A stretch of DNA of 64,000 bases, from contig NZ_CP115669.1 of assembly GCF_029203285.1 (NCBI RefSeq), forward strand, positions 310,001 through 374,000, written 5' to 3'. Positions 55,118 to 64,000 of this stretch are shown here, one piece after another (position 1 is the stretch's first letter; each line of letters opens with the position of its first letter). The DNA is from Pseudomonas sp. PSE14 (GTDB taxonomy: Bacteria > Pseudomonadota > Gammaproteobacteria > Pseudomonadales > Pseudomonadaceae). Below the pieces are notes generated by a model. The model ran no database searches and was not told the DNA's origin. It saw only the letters and a list, made by a program, of their open reading frames with translations. A program made the position numbers and the translations under genes.

Positions 55118-55930
55118 ATGCCTGAATTACCCGAAGTCGAAACCACCCGCCGGGGCATTGCGCCCTACCTCGAAGGCCAGCGCGTCAGTCGCGTGATCGT
55201 CCGTGAGCGCCGTCTGCGTTGGCCGATACCCGATGACCTCGACGTGCGCCTCTCCGGGCAGCGCATCCTGCAGGTGGAACGGCGGGCCAAGTACCTGCTG
55301 CTCAATGCCGAGGTCGGCACGCTGATCAGCCACCTGGGCATGTCAGGCAGCCTGCGCCTGGTCGAGTGCGGGCTGCCGGCGGCGCGACATGAGCATGTGG
55401 ACATCGAGCTGGAGTCGGGCCTGGCGTTGCGCTACACCGATCCCCGGCGCTTCGGCGCGTTGCTGTGGAGCCAGGCGCCGCTGGAGCATGAGTTGCTCCG
55501 TCATCTCGGGCCGGAGCCGCTGACCGAAGCCTTCGAGGGCGAGCGGCTGTACCAGATGTCCCGCGGGCGCAGCATGGCGGTGAAGCCCTTCATCATGGAC
55601 AACGCGGTGGTGGTCGGCGTGGGCAACATCTACGCCACCGAGGCACTGTTCGCTGCCGGCATCGACCCGCGCCGCGAGGCCGGTACTATCTCCCGGGCCC
55701 GCTACCTGAAGCTGGCGCAGGAGATCAAACGCATCCTGGCGATCGCCATCGAGCGCGGTGGTACCACGCTGCGCGATTTCGTCGGCGGCGACGGCCAGCC
55801 GGGTTACTTCCAGCAGGAGCTGTTCGTCTACGGACGCGGCGGCGAGTTCTGCAAGGTCTGCGGCTCGACCCTGCGCGAGGTCCGGCTCGGCCAGCGCGCC
55901 AGCGTGTACTGTCCGCGCTGCCAACGTTGA
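55118..55930 (+). CDS. mutM: Formamidopyrimidine-DNA glycosylase
   Basis: A 270-residue repair enzyme that removes 8-oxoguanine and formamidopyrimidines. The catalytic N-terminal Pro2 follows the initiator Met ([13 protein letters not shown]), the H2TH region is present ([20 protein letters not shown]), and a C-terminal four-Cys zinc finger (FCKVCGSTL ... YCPRCQR) is complete. It begins 28 bases after a REPIN. Confidence 0.97.
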   Translation: MPELPEVETTRRGIAPYLEGQRVSRVIVRERRLRWPIPDDLDVRLSGQRILQVERRAKYLLLNAEVGTLISHLGMSGSLRLVECGLPAARHEHVDIELESGLALRYTDPRRFGALLWSQAPLEHELLRHLGPEPLTEAFEGERLYQMSRGRSMAVKPFIMDNAVVVGVGNIYATEALFAAGIDPRREAGTISRARYLKLAQEIKRILAIAIERGGTTLRDFVGGDGQPGYFQQELFVYGRGGEFCKVCGSTLREVRLGQRASVYCPRCQR

Positions 55931-55980
55931 CGCTCGCCACCCCCGTTACTCTGTCGCTCTAAAATAATCCATAACAACAA

Positions 55981-56001
55981 TGGCCCCTCTCGAGGGGGCC
56001 A
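55981..56001 (+). promoter_or_regulatory. Hairpin in the leader of the acyltransferase gene
   Basis: TGGCCCC-TCTCG-GGGGCCA type stem-loop, 12 bases before the start codon. It has no T tract. It could limit ribosome access, but the ribosome site (CAGGTG) lies outside the stem. Confidence 0.35.
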
Positions 56002-56012
56002 CCAGGTGATTC

Positions 56013-56591
56013 ATGTCCGGTAATTATCTGCCCCGCAACCCCATGGCCGAGGCGCTCGGCCATGCCATGCTGCGCGTTGCGGGCTGGCGCATCGAGGGCT
56101 CGCTGCCCGCTCTCGACAAGTTCGTGGTGATCGGCGCCCACCATACCTCCAACTGGGATTTCATGCTGTTCCTCGCCGCCAAGTTCGTGCTGCGCCTGAA
56201 CGCGCGGTGGTTTGGCAAGCACACCCTGTTCAGTGGCCCGCTGGGCGGACTGATGCGTCGCTGGGGCGGCATCCCGATCCAGCGGCACCTCAAGCTCAAT
56301 ACCGTGGACCAGGCGGTGCAGGCCTTCCGCGAAAGCCGCGAGATGATGCTGATCCTCTCGCCGGAGGGCACCCGCAAGAAGGTCGAACGCTGGAAGATGG
56401 GCTTCTACCACATCGCTCGTGGCGCGGGCGTGCCCATCGTCCTGGCCGCGCTGGACTATCCGGGGCGGCGCATCGTCATCGGCGAGCCCTTCTGGCCGAC
56501 GGGGGATGAGGCGGTCGATCTGCGGCGGATGCTGGATTTCTACCGGCCGTTTGTACCGAAAAAGCCTGAATATGCATTCTTCGGCGATTGA
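56013..56591 (+). CDS. PlsC-like 1-acylglycerol-phosphate acyltransferase family protein
   Basis: 192 residues with the catalytic HX4D motif (H44-T-S-N-W-D49 in GAHHTSNWDFM) and the substrate-binding block SPEGTRKKVERWKMGFYHIA. It is shorter than housekeeping PlsC and lacks a long N-terminal membrane region; it resembles the small glycerol acyltransferases of pseudomonads and possibly acylates lysophospholipids. The precise acceptor is unknown. It follows mutM after 82 bases. Confidence 0.85.
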   Translation: MSGNYLPRNPMAEALGHAMLRVAGWRIEGSLPALDKFVVIGAHHTSNWDFMLFLAAKFVLRLNARWFGKHTLFSGPLGGLMRRWGGIPIQRHLKLNTVDQAVQAFRESREMMLILSPEGTRKKVERWKMGFYHIARGAGVPIVLAALDYPGRRIVIGEPFWPTGDEAVDLRRMLDFYRPFVPKKPEYAFFGD

Positions 56592-56674
56592 AGGCTGTCA
56601 CGCGACAAGTCACGGAGCGCTGTTATAGTTAATGGCAGTCTGCCTGCCCAACTACATAAAAAGGACTTCTCTCC

Positions 56675-57016
56675 ATGAACCTGTTTCGCACCACCGCCGT
56701 TGTCCTGGCACTGACCTGCGGGCTGTCGGCGATGCCGGCCGTCGCCGAAGAAGTGGTGGCTTCCAGCACCAGCGGCGACCCGATCTACACCGTCGAGGCT
56801 CCGCCCGGCTACGCCATGATGGGCGACCTGATCTTCGCCCGTCCGCTGCTGATCGCCGCCACCGTGGTGGGCGCCGCTGCGTTCGTGGTTACCCTGCCGT
56901 TCAGCGCGCTGGGTGGCAACGTCAAGGAAGCGGGCCAGGCGCTGGTGGTCGAGCCGGGCAAGTCCGCCTTCGTTCGCTGCCTGGGCTGCACCAAGAGCGG
57001 CTACAAGCAGGACTGA
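56675..57016 (+). CDS. Small membrane protein with C-terminal CxxC
   Basis: 113 residues. Signal peptide [21 protein letters not shown], a polar stretch, one later hydrophobic span (about 59-77, [20 protein letters not shown]) and a C-terminus ending [19 protein letters not shown] at about 56623 is a possible -10 box. Often annotated as hypothetical or multidrug-transporter-like without evidence. It lies between the acyltransferase and phosphate transporter genes. Confidence 0.75.
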   Translation: MNLFRTTAVVLALTCGLSAMPAVAEEVVASSTSGDPIYTVEAPPGYAMMGDLIFARPLLIAATVVGAAAFVVTLPFSALGGNVKEAGQALVVEPGKSAFVRCLGCTKSGYKQD

Positions 57017-57101
57017 GTCCTGCCCTTGGGGACGGCTGCTTCGGGCCGTCCCGTGATAGCGAGCGCATCCTTGGTGATGCGTCGATTGCAGCAGGTAACG
57101 T

Positions 57102-58949
57102 ATGGATACGACCCGGCTGAAGAAGCACCTGCGTCCCGTGCTTCTGTTGCTGGTTGCCGTTGGTCTTGGCTATAGCTTCTGGTCCAGTGCCGGTCTGCTG
57201 CAGTTGGGCGCGGGGCTGGCATTGTTCCTGTTCGGCATGCAGTGCCTGGAAGAGGGCCTGCGCGACCTGGCTGGTAGCCAACTGGAGCGCTGGCTGGAGA
57301 AAAGTACCGCGACCCGTGGCAAGAGCCTGCTGTTCGGCCTTGTCGGCACCTTCCTGCTGCAGTCCTCCACCCTGGTTTCCCTGCTCACCATCGCCTTCAT
57401 CAGCACGGGGCTGATCCAGCTGGCCGGTGGTATCGCCATTCTCTTCGGCGCCAACCTCGGCGCCACCAGTGGCATCTGGCTGCTCGCCCTGGCCGGGCAG
57501 AACCTCAGCTTGAGTCCGCTTGCCCTGCCGCTGCTGGTGTTCGGCGTGCTGATGGGTTTCAACGGTGACAAGAGCAAGGCGGCCGGGCGCATCCTCCTGG
57601 GGATCGCTTTCATCTTCCTGGGCATCGACCAGATCAAGGAAGGTTTCCAGAGCTTCGGCGATGCCCTGGATGCCAGCGAACTACAGGCCGAAGGTATGCT
57701 CGGTTCGCTGCTGTTCGTCACTTTCGGCATGCTGATCACCGTGGTGCTGCAATCCAGCCACGCCACCCTGATGCTCACCCTGGCGGCACTGGCCGGCGGC
57801 CAGCTGGAGCTTGGCCAGAGCCTGGCCATTGCCATCGGTTCCAACGTCGGCAGCAGCGTCACCACGGCCTTCGTCGGCTCCCTGGGCGGCAACCGCAGCG
57901 GGCAGCGGCTGGCGCTGGCGCACGTGCTGTTCAACGTGGTGACTGGTGTGCTGACCTTCATCCTGCTCTCGCCCCTGACCTGGCTGGTGCACGCGCTGGT
58001 GACGCCATTCGGGCTGGCGGACAACCCGATGATCCAGCTGGCGCTGTTCCACACGCTGTTCAACGGCATGGGCGTGCTGCTGTTCTGGCCGTTGCAGGGG
58101 GCCCTGGCCAAGGCGCTGGTGCGCTGGTTGCCGGAGGTGGAGGAGCCGCCGGTGCTGATCACCGACATGGCGCCCGCCGAGCCGAGCATCGAGCGCACCC
58201 ACGCGCGCTACCTCAACGAGCGGGCACTGGACTCCGCCGACGCTTCTGCCAGCGCGGTGCTGCAGGAGCTGCGCCACCTGGGCCGGTTGAGCATCGAGGT
58301 GATCTGCCACGCGCTGTACCTGCCGGTGGAAATGCTCAGCCAGCCGCGTGTGGACGAGGGCCAGTTGCAGGCTGCGCCTGACCGCCACGCGCTGTCCGCG
58401 GAGGTGCTCTACCAGCGCCATATCAAGGGCGTCTACGGCGACCTGTTGAGCTTCATGGGCCGCCTGGACGTGCCGCTGGACGAGGAGCACCAGCGGCTCT
58501 GGCTGTCCTGCCAGGTGGTGGCGCTGCAACTGGTGGATGCGGTGAAGGACGCCAAGCACCTGCAGAAGAACCTCGGCCAGGCCCTGCAGGGCGAACCGTC
58601 GAGCACACGCGAGGCCTATGTGGAACTGCGCCGCCACTTGCTCGGCATGCTGCGGGAAGTACGGGCGATGGGGGCGCTGATTGGTGGTGAGCTGCCGGAA
58701 GACGCGCTCCTGGCGCGCCTGCAACTGCTCGACGAAAGCGCCGCGGCGTTCGACACGGCCTTCCGCCAGCGGCTGTTCGCTGCGGTGCGCCAGCAGAAGC
58801 TGGATGGTCTGCAGACCAGCTCGCTGATGAACGACCTGGGCTATGCCAGCCGCATCGTCCAGAGCCTGCGCAACGTGCTGCAGCTGGGCACCGAACATGG
58901 CCTGTTCGAGCCGCAGGACGACGACGCGCCAGCCCTGATTCTTCCCTGA
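57102..58949 (+). CDS. Na/Pi-cotransporter (NptA/YjbB-like) family protein
   Basis: 615 residues. An N-terminal transporter domain of about eight spans carries the duplicated family motif: first LLQSSTLVSLLTIAFISTGL, then VLQSSHATLMLTLAAL, with GANLGATSG and GSNVGSSVTTAF. The C-terminal third (about 355-610) is a helical PhoU-like domain. YjbB-type proteins export phosphate or take up Na+/Pi; the direction here is unknown. Stand-alone gene, convergent with ggt at a 25-base gap. Confidence 0.9.
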   Translation: MDTTRLKKHLRPVLLLLVAVGLGYSFWSSAGLLQLGAGLALFLFGMQCLEEGLRDLAGSQLERWLEKSTATRGKSLLFGLVGTFLLQSSTLVSLLTIAFISTGLIQLAGGIAILFGANLGATSGIWLLALAGQNLSLSPLALPLLVFGVLMGFNGDKSKAAGRILLGIAFIFLGIDQIKEGFQSFGDALDASELQAEGMLGSLLFVTFGMLITVVLQSSHATLMLTLAALAGGQLELGQSLAIAIGSNVGSSVTTAFVGSLGGNRSGQRLALAHVLFNVVTGVLTFILLSPLTWLVHALVTPFGLADNPMIQLALFHTLFNGMGVLLFWPLQGALAKALVRWLPEVEEPPVLITDMAPAEPSIERTHARYLNERALDSADASASAVLQELRHLGRLSIEVICHALYLPVEMLSQPRVDEGQLQAAPDRHALSAEVLYQRHIKGVYGDLLSFMGRLDVPLDEEHQRLWLSCQVVALQLVDAVKDAKHLQKNLGQALQGEPSSTREAYVELRRHLLGMLREVRAMGALIGGELPEDALLARLQLLDESAAAFDTAFRQRLFAAVRQQKLDGLQTSSLMNDLGYASRIVQSLRNVLQLGTEHGLFEPQDDDAPALILP

Positions 58950-58974
58950 GGCGCCCCTGACGAGCCGGCCCTGA

Positions 58975-60678
58975 TCAGCGCAGCGGCATCGCCAGCTCGG
59001 TGGCGATGCCGATACCGCGCGGATCGCTGGCCGTCTGTACCGCTCCTGATTTCTTGTTCCACAGCAGCACCTGCTGGTTGCCGTAGGCGCGGCCGACATC
59101 CTTGAGCGTGTAGCCACGGCGGCTCAGCTCGGCCATCTCGCTGCCGCTGAAGGCGCGCGGCTCGTGCTCGATCACGTCCGGCAGGTACTGATGGTGGTAG
59201 CGCGGGGACGAAACCCACTGCTGGATCGGCTTGCCATCCAGGTAATCCAGCATCGACAGCAGCACCATGCTGGGAATTCGGCTGCCGCCGGGGGTACCGA
59301 AGGCCGCCAGTTCCGTGGGGCTCTCGATGAAGCTCGGGCTCATGCTCGACAGCGGGCGCTTACCGGAGGCCACGGCGTTGGCCTGGCTGCCGGCCAGTTG
59401 ATAGGCGTTGGCGCCGCTGACGTCGGTGGCGAAGTCATCCATCTCGTCATTGAGCAGCACGCCGGTGCCGGGCACGGTGAAGGCGGCGCCAAACGGCAGG
59501 TTGACCGAGAGGGTGGCGGCCACCGCATTGCCGTCCGCGTCCATGACCACGAAGTGGGTGGTGTGGTCACCCTCGCGCCAGGCCGGCGCCGGGGGTAGGG
59601 AAGCGCTCGGGGTGGCGCGCTGCGGGTCGATGCCGCCGGCGAGGCGCTTGAGGTAGTCGGGGGCGAGCAGTTGCGTCACCGGATTGGCGACGCGGTCGGG
59701 GTCGCCCAGCAGGCCGCGGTCACGATAGGCGCGGCGCAGCACTTCCACCACATAGTGGGCGCGCTGCACCGGCTCGGCCTTCTGCCAGGGCAGTTGCTGC
59801 AGCATCCCCAGGCTCTGGGCCAGGGCGACGCCGCCGGCGGAGGGCGGCGGGGCGCTGATCAGTTCCTTGCCGTCGGCCAGCGGATAGCGCAGCGCCGGGC
59901 GCTCCACGGTGCGGTAGCTGGCCAGGTCCTCCAGGCTCCAGACGCCGCCGGCGGCGCGGACGCCCTGCACCAGCTTGTCGGCGGTATCGCCTTCGTAGAA
60001 GCCGATCCGGCCATAACGGGCCAGGCGCTCCAGGGTGCGCGCCAGCTCCGGTTGGCGCACCAGGTCCCATTCTTCAGGCAGGTTGCCGCTGGGGAGGAAG
60101 ATGCGCGCGGTTTCACGGTCCTTGCGCATGGCGTCCAGGCGCCAGGACGCGCGGTCGATGTAGATGCGGTCGACGGAGACGCCGTCGGTGGCCAGGCGGA
60201 TCGCTGGCACCAGGTTATTAGCCAGGGTCTTTTTGCCGTAGCGGCTGGTGATGTCCGCCAGCGCCGCGGGCAGGCCGGGGATGCCGGCGGCCAGCGCGCC
60301 GTTGATCGACAGCTGCGGGTCGACCTTGCCGTTGCGCTCGTACATCCGCGCATGGGCGGCCAGCGGGGCGCGCTCGCGGGCGTCGATGAAGCGGTAGGTC
60401 GGCGGGTCGCCGGCCTGGCGCAGCAGGAAGAAGCCGCCGCCGCCCAGGCCCGAGCCATAGGGTTCGGCCACTGCCAGCGCGGCGCTGATGGCCACGGCGG
60501 CGTCGAAGGCGTTACCGCCGTCGGCGAGGGTTTCCAGGCCGGCCACGGTGGCGGCCGGGTGGGCAGTGGCAACGCCGGCCTGCGCCGGGTGTTCCGCGGC
60601 ATGCAGGGCGGCGCTCAGCAGCAGGAGGCTGCAGAAGCCGAGCAGGGTGGCGCGGGAGCGGATATTCAACAGGGACAT
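58975..60678 (-). CDS. ggt: Gamma-glutamyltransferase
   Basis: A 567-residue periplasmic Ntn-hydrolase precursor. Signal peptide (about 1-27, TLLGFCSLLLLSAALHA). Autocleavage occurs before the catalytic Thr in DHTTHFVVMDADGNAV (Thr373), giving large and small subunits. Also present: SGLGGGGFFL, NDEMDDFATD, RPLSSMSPSF and GTPGGSRIPSMVL. It cleaves glutathione and other gamma-glutamyl compounds. Divergent neighbours are absent; ferredoxin follows downstream on the opposite side of a 124-base gap. Confidence 0.95.
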   Translation of the reverse strand: MSLLNIRSRATLLGFCSLLLLSAALHAAEHPAQAGVATAHPAATVAGLETLADGGNAFDAAVAISAALAVAEPYGSGLGGGGFFLLRQAGDPPTYRFIDARERAPLAAHARMYERNGKVDPQLSINGALAAGIPGLPAALADITSRYGKKTLANNLVPAIRLATDGVSVDRIYIDRASWRLDAMRKDRETARIFLPSGNLPEEWDLVRQPELARTLERLARYGRIGFYEGDTADKLVQGVRAAGGVWSLEDLASYRTVERPALRYPLADGKELISAPPPSAGGVALAQSLGMLQQLPWQKAEPVQRAHYVVEVLRRAYRDRGLLGDPDRVANPVTQLLAPDYLKRLAGGIDPQRATPSASLPPAPAWREGDHTTHFVVMDADGNAVAATLSVNLPFGAAFTVPGTGVLLNDEMDDFATDVSGANAYQLAGSQANAVASGKRPLSSMSPSFIESPTELAAFGTPGGSRIPSMVLLSMLDYLDGKPIQQWVSSPRYHHQYLPDVIEHEPRAFSGSEMAELSRRGYTLKDVGRAYGNQQVLLWNKKSGAVQTASDPRGIGIATELAMPLR

Positions 60679-60802
60679 GGCATCTCACGAACCGCCGGCT
60701 GCACCGGCTGGAAAACCTGATTGGGCGAACTAGGGAGGATAGACAATCCCGTGGCCCAAGGGTTTGTGAGAGCTCAATGAAAAAATATCGAAATGCGCGC
60801 GA

Positions 60803-61983
<1,181 letters not shown>

Positions 61984-63579
61984 TCAGGCCTTGCCCAGGC
62001 GCTTGGCCAGGGCATCTGCCAGTTGCGCGGTAAGGCCGTACACCGACAGCTGCGGGTTGGCGCCGATGCTGGTGGGGAACAGCGAGCCGTCGTGGATCGA
62101 CAGGTTCTGCAGCTGGTGGTGGCGGCCGAGGCTGTCGCACACCGACTGCTTCGGGTCCTCTCCCATGGCGCAGCCGCCCATCACGTGGGCGCTGCCCAGG
62201 CGGGTGCGGTACAGCTCCAGGCTCAGGCCGTCGATCAGCGCGTGGGCTTCCTTGGCGGTCTTCACATAGCCGGCGTCGGCGTGCAGCGGCAGTACGGCCT
62301 TGGCGCCGGCGGCGAACTGGATGTCGGCCATGGTGTGGAAGGCGCGGCGGATGCCGTCCCAGGTGTAGTCGGTCATCTGGTAGTCGAGCACCGGGGTGTC
62401 GTCGCCGCGCAGGCTGACGCTGCCGACCGCGCTGTCGGGGTGGAAGCCGTCGCGCATCAGGGCGAGGAGCACGTTGGTGTGCGGCAACTGTTCCATGCGC
62501 ATGGCGTTGTCCTCGCCGAAGCGGCCGAGCAGGGTAGCGGTCAGCGAGGGTTGCAGCGGCGGCACTTCGAGCTTGTAGGACATGCGCCCGGTGGCGCCGT
62601 CGTCCCACTGGAAGTGGTCGGAGTAGATCGACTGCGGCGCGCCGTAGAAGGGGTTGATCACCTCGTCGAACAGCGCGGCGCTGAAGTTCACCACGTGCAG
62701 GAAGGTGCGCTGGCCGACGCGGCCGTTCGGGTCCGGGGCCTTGGAGCGCATGAGGATCGCCGGAGTGTTGATACCGCCGCCGGAGAGCACGTAGTGGCGC
62801 GCCTTGACGGTGATCTTGCGGCCGGTGGGGGCGACGCAGCGCTCGTCCATGGCCAGGCATTCCAGGCCGCTGACCTTGTCGCCGTCGATCAGCAGGCGGT
62901 TGGCGCGGGCGAGGTAGAGCAACTCGCCGCCCTTGTCGAGGGTGGCCGGAATGGTGGTCACCAGCATCGATTGCTTGGCGTTGGTCGGGCAGCCCATCCC
63001 GCAGTAGCCGAGGTTCCAGCAGCCGCGTACGTTGCGCGGGATGACTTTCCAGTGCAGGCCGAGCTTGTCGCAGCCCTTGCGGATCACGTCGTTGTTGGCG
63101 TTCGGCGGCAGTGCCCAGGGCGCGACGCCCAGGCGCTGTTCCATCTTCTCGAACCAGGGCGCCATCTCGGCGACGCTGTGGCCCTTCACACCGTGCTCCT
63201 TGGCCCAGTGGTCCAGGGTAGGCTCCGGCGTGCGGAAGCTGGAGGTCCAGTTGACCAGGGTGGTGCCGCCCACCGCGCGGCCCTGGAGGATGGTGATGGC
63301 GCCGTCCTTGCTCATCCGGCCGATGCCTTCCTGGTACAGGGTCGGGTAGGCCTCGGCTTCCTGCATCTTGAAGTCGGAGCTGGTGCGCAGCGGGCCTTCC
63401 TCCACCAGCAGCACTTTGTAGCCGGCGGCGCTGAGGGTTTCGGCGGTGGTGCCGCCGCCCGCGCCGGTGCCGACGATCACCACGTCGGCTTCGAGGGTCA
63501 GGTCGTTTTCCAGGCGTGAGCCGTCATGGACTTTCCAGCCACCGGCAAGGCCAGCGGCGAACAGATCGGGTACAGGCAT
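61984..63579 (-). CDS. GMC family FAD oxidoreductase
   Basis: 531 residues. FAD fold VVIVGTGAGGGTTAETLSAA (about 33-52), then RAVGGTTLVNWTSSFRTPEP, a Cys-rich part (GCWNLGYCGMGCPTNAKQS) and the C-terminal GMC signature (SAHVMGGCAMGEDPKQSVCD ... DGSLFPTSIGANPQLSVYGL). It oxidises an alcohol or sugar; choline- or long-chain-alcohol-dehydrogenase-like assignment is possible. The gene at 63619 lies just upstream and is probably its partner. In P. aeruginosa a similar GMC gene also follows coaD. Confidence 0.88.
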   Translation of the reverse strand: MPVPDLFAAGLAGGWKVHDGSRLENDLTLEADVVIVGTGAGGGTTAETLSAAGYKVLLVEEGPLRTSSDFKMQEAEAYPTLYQEGIGRMSKDGAITILQGRAVGGTTLVNWTSSFRTPEPTLDHWAKEHGVKGHSVAEMAPWFEKMEQRLGVAPWALPPNANNDVIRKGCDKLGLHWKVIPRNVRGCWNLGYCGMGCPTNAKQSMLVTTIPATLDKGGELLYLARANRLLIDGDKVSGLECLAMDERCVAPTGRKITVKARHYVLSGGGINTPAILMRSKAPDPNGRVGQRTFLHVVNFSAALFDEVINPFYGAPQSIYSDHFQWDDGATGRMSYKLEVPPLQPSLTATLLGRFGEDNAMRMEQLPHTNVLLALMRDGFHPDSAVGSVSLRGDDTPVLDYQMTDYTWDGIRRAFHTMADIQFAAGAKAVLPLHADAGYVKTAKEAHALIDGLSLELYRTRLGSAHVMGGCAMGEDPKQSVCDSLGRHHQLQNLSIHDGSLFPTSIGANPQLSVYGLTAQLADALAKRLGKA

Positions 63580-63618
63580 CGGGATTCTCTCAGGCGAATT
63601 CTTGTTGTTCTGGCCGGG

Positions 63619-63999
63619 TCAGACCTTCGGCGGGCCGGGGTAGCCGCAGTGCCCCCAGGACTCCGGGCGGCCATACCAGGCCATCAGGACCAGTTGCAGC
63701 AGCGAGCTGTGGCCCATCTTCAGCAGCGAGATCGAGCTGTTCTGCCAGCGTTCGAGGAAGTGCTTCACGTCGGCAGCGCTGGCGTTGTCCCAGCTGCCCC
63801 AGATGCCGGTCAGCGGGCCGCGGGTGATCGGCAGGGCAAGCACGTCGAACAGCTGGACGGTGAGCTTGAGCATTTCCGGAGAGAGACGGTCCAGGCCGAA
63901 GTCGAGGCTTTCCAGGGTGCCCTTGACCGCATCGGCCATGCGCTCGGCGGGCACGGCGCCGGCCAGCATCACCGGGATCAGGGCGCGCAGGAAGGGCAT
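63619..63999 (-). CDS. Putative GMC-oxidoreductase partner protein, truncated at window end
   Basis: At least 126 residues; the Met at 63999 abuts the window edge and may be internal, so the true start could lie outside. The visible part (MLKLTVQLFDVLALPITRGP ... WYGRPESWGHCGYPGPPKV) looks like the small, twin-arginine-exported subunits that accompany GMC dehydrogenases, but the signal region is not visible. It ends 39 bases before the GMC start, so one operon is likely. Confidence 0.65.
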   Translation of the reverse strand: MPFLRALIPVMLAGAVPAERMADAVKGTLESLDFGLDRLSPEMLKLTVQLFDVLALPITRGPLTGIWGSWDNASAADVKHFLERWQNSSISLLKMGHSSLLQLVLMAWYGRPESWGHCGYPGPPKV

Positions 64000-64000
64000 G

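Overview
The window is high-GC chromosomal DNA from a Pseudomonas of the P. aeruginosa / P. nitroreducens / P. citronellolis type. Evidence: Pseudomonas-style REP/REPIN repeats (GTAGGAGCGAGCTTGCTC and GTAGGAGCGGACTTTGTC families), the zapA - 6S RNA - ygfA arrangement, the ygfB-pepP-ubiH-ubiI operon, gcvTHP, an 83-residue Alvin-type ferredoxin beside coaD, and the yrfG-nudE-cysQ neighbourhood. No phage, plasmid, transposase, CRISPR, tRNA or rRNA gene is visible. The first gene (Fre-type flavin reductase) and the last (putative dehydrogenase accessory protein) are cut by the window ends.

Region 1 (about 660-10234) looks accessory. A GcvA-type LysR regulator diverges from a five-part transport and catabolic row: a polyamine-type ABC importer (ATPase, two permeases, binding protein), an amidase-signature hydrolase, malonyl-CoA decarboxylase and malonyl-CoA synthetase. 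Together these predict import of an amide, release of malonate, activation to malonyl-CoA and decarboxylation to acetyl-CoA. The island sits between core genes and is followed by a 695-base repeat-filled gap. It is the best candidate in the window for an undescribed pathway.

Region 2 (10930-34441) is core: a quinone reductase, a FliL-like protein, an HlyD/RbbA/YhhJ export operon with a palindrome upstream, a CHASE-PAS-GGEEF diguanylate cyclase, an EVE protein, ygfA/6S RNA/zapA/zapB-like, the ygfB-pepP-ubiH-ubiI run, a Fur-box-preceded ferric-iron ABC system, and the glycine cleavage genes gcvT-gcvH-gcvP.

Region 3 (34442-42122) is redox-rich: a structured repeat, two tandem DUF2388 proteins, an octaheme c-type cytochrome fused to HEAT and TPR repeats, and a three-subunit FAD dehydrogenase (Tat small subunit, GMC flavoprotein with a 3Fe-4S cysteine cluster, triheme cytochrome c).

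Region 4 (42123-54994) carries thyA, an iron alcohol dehydrogenase with a hotdog thioesterase, a secreted protein, a DUF2087 protein, two tandem glycine-zipper proteins with Asp/His-rich tails, the LysR-fdhD-fdhF-like molybdoenzyme set, kbp, yrfG, nudE and cysQ.

Region 5 (55118-63999) holds mutM, a lysophospholipid-type acyltransferase, a small membrane protein, a Na/Pi-cotransporter family protein, ggt, ferredoxin, coaD and a second GMC oxidoreductase with its partner. From memory, Regions 2 and 4 match PAO1 loci left of the origin while thyA and Region 5 match loci right of it, so the window may record inversions symmetric about oriC.

Intergenic DNA is dominated by repeats: REPINs, a roughly 120-base paired-hairpin repeat in three copies, and a 250-320 base multi-hairpin element in two copies whose stems differ by compensating substitutions.
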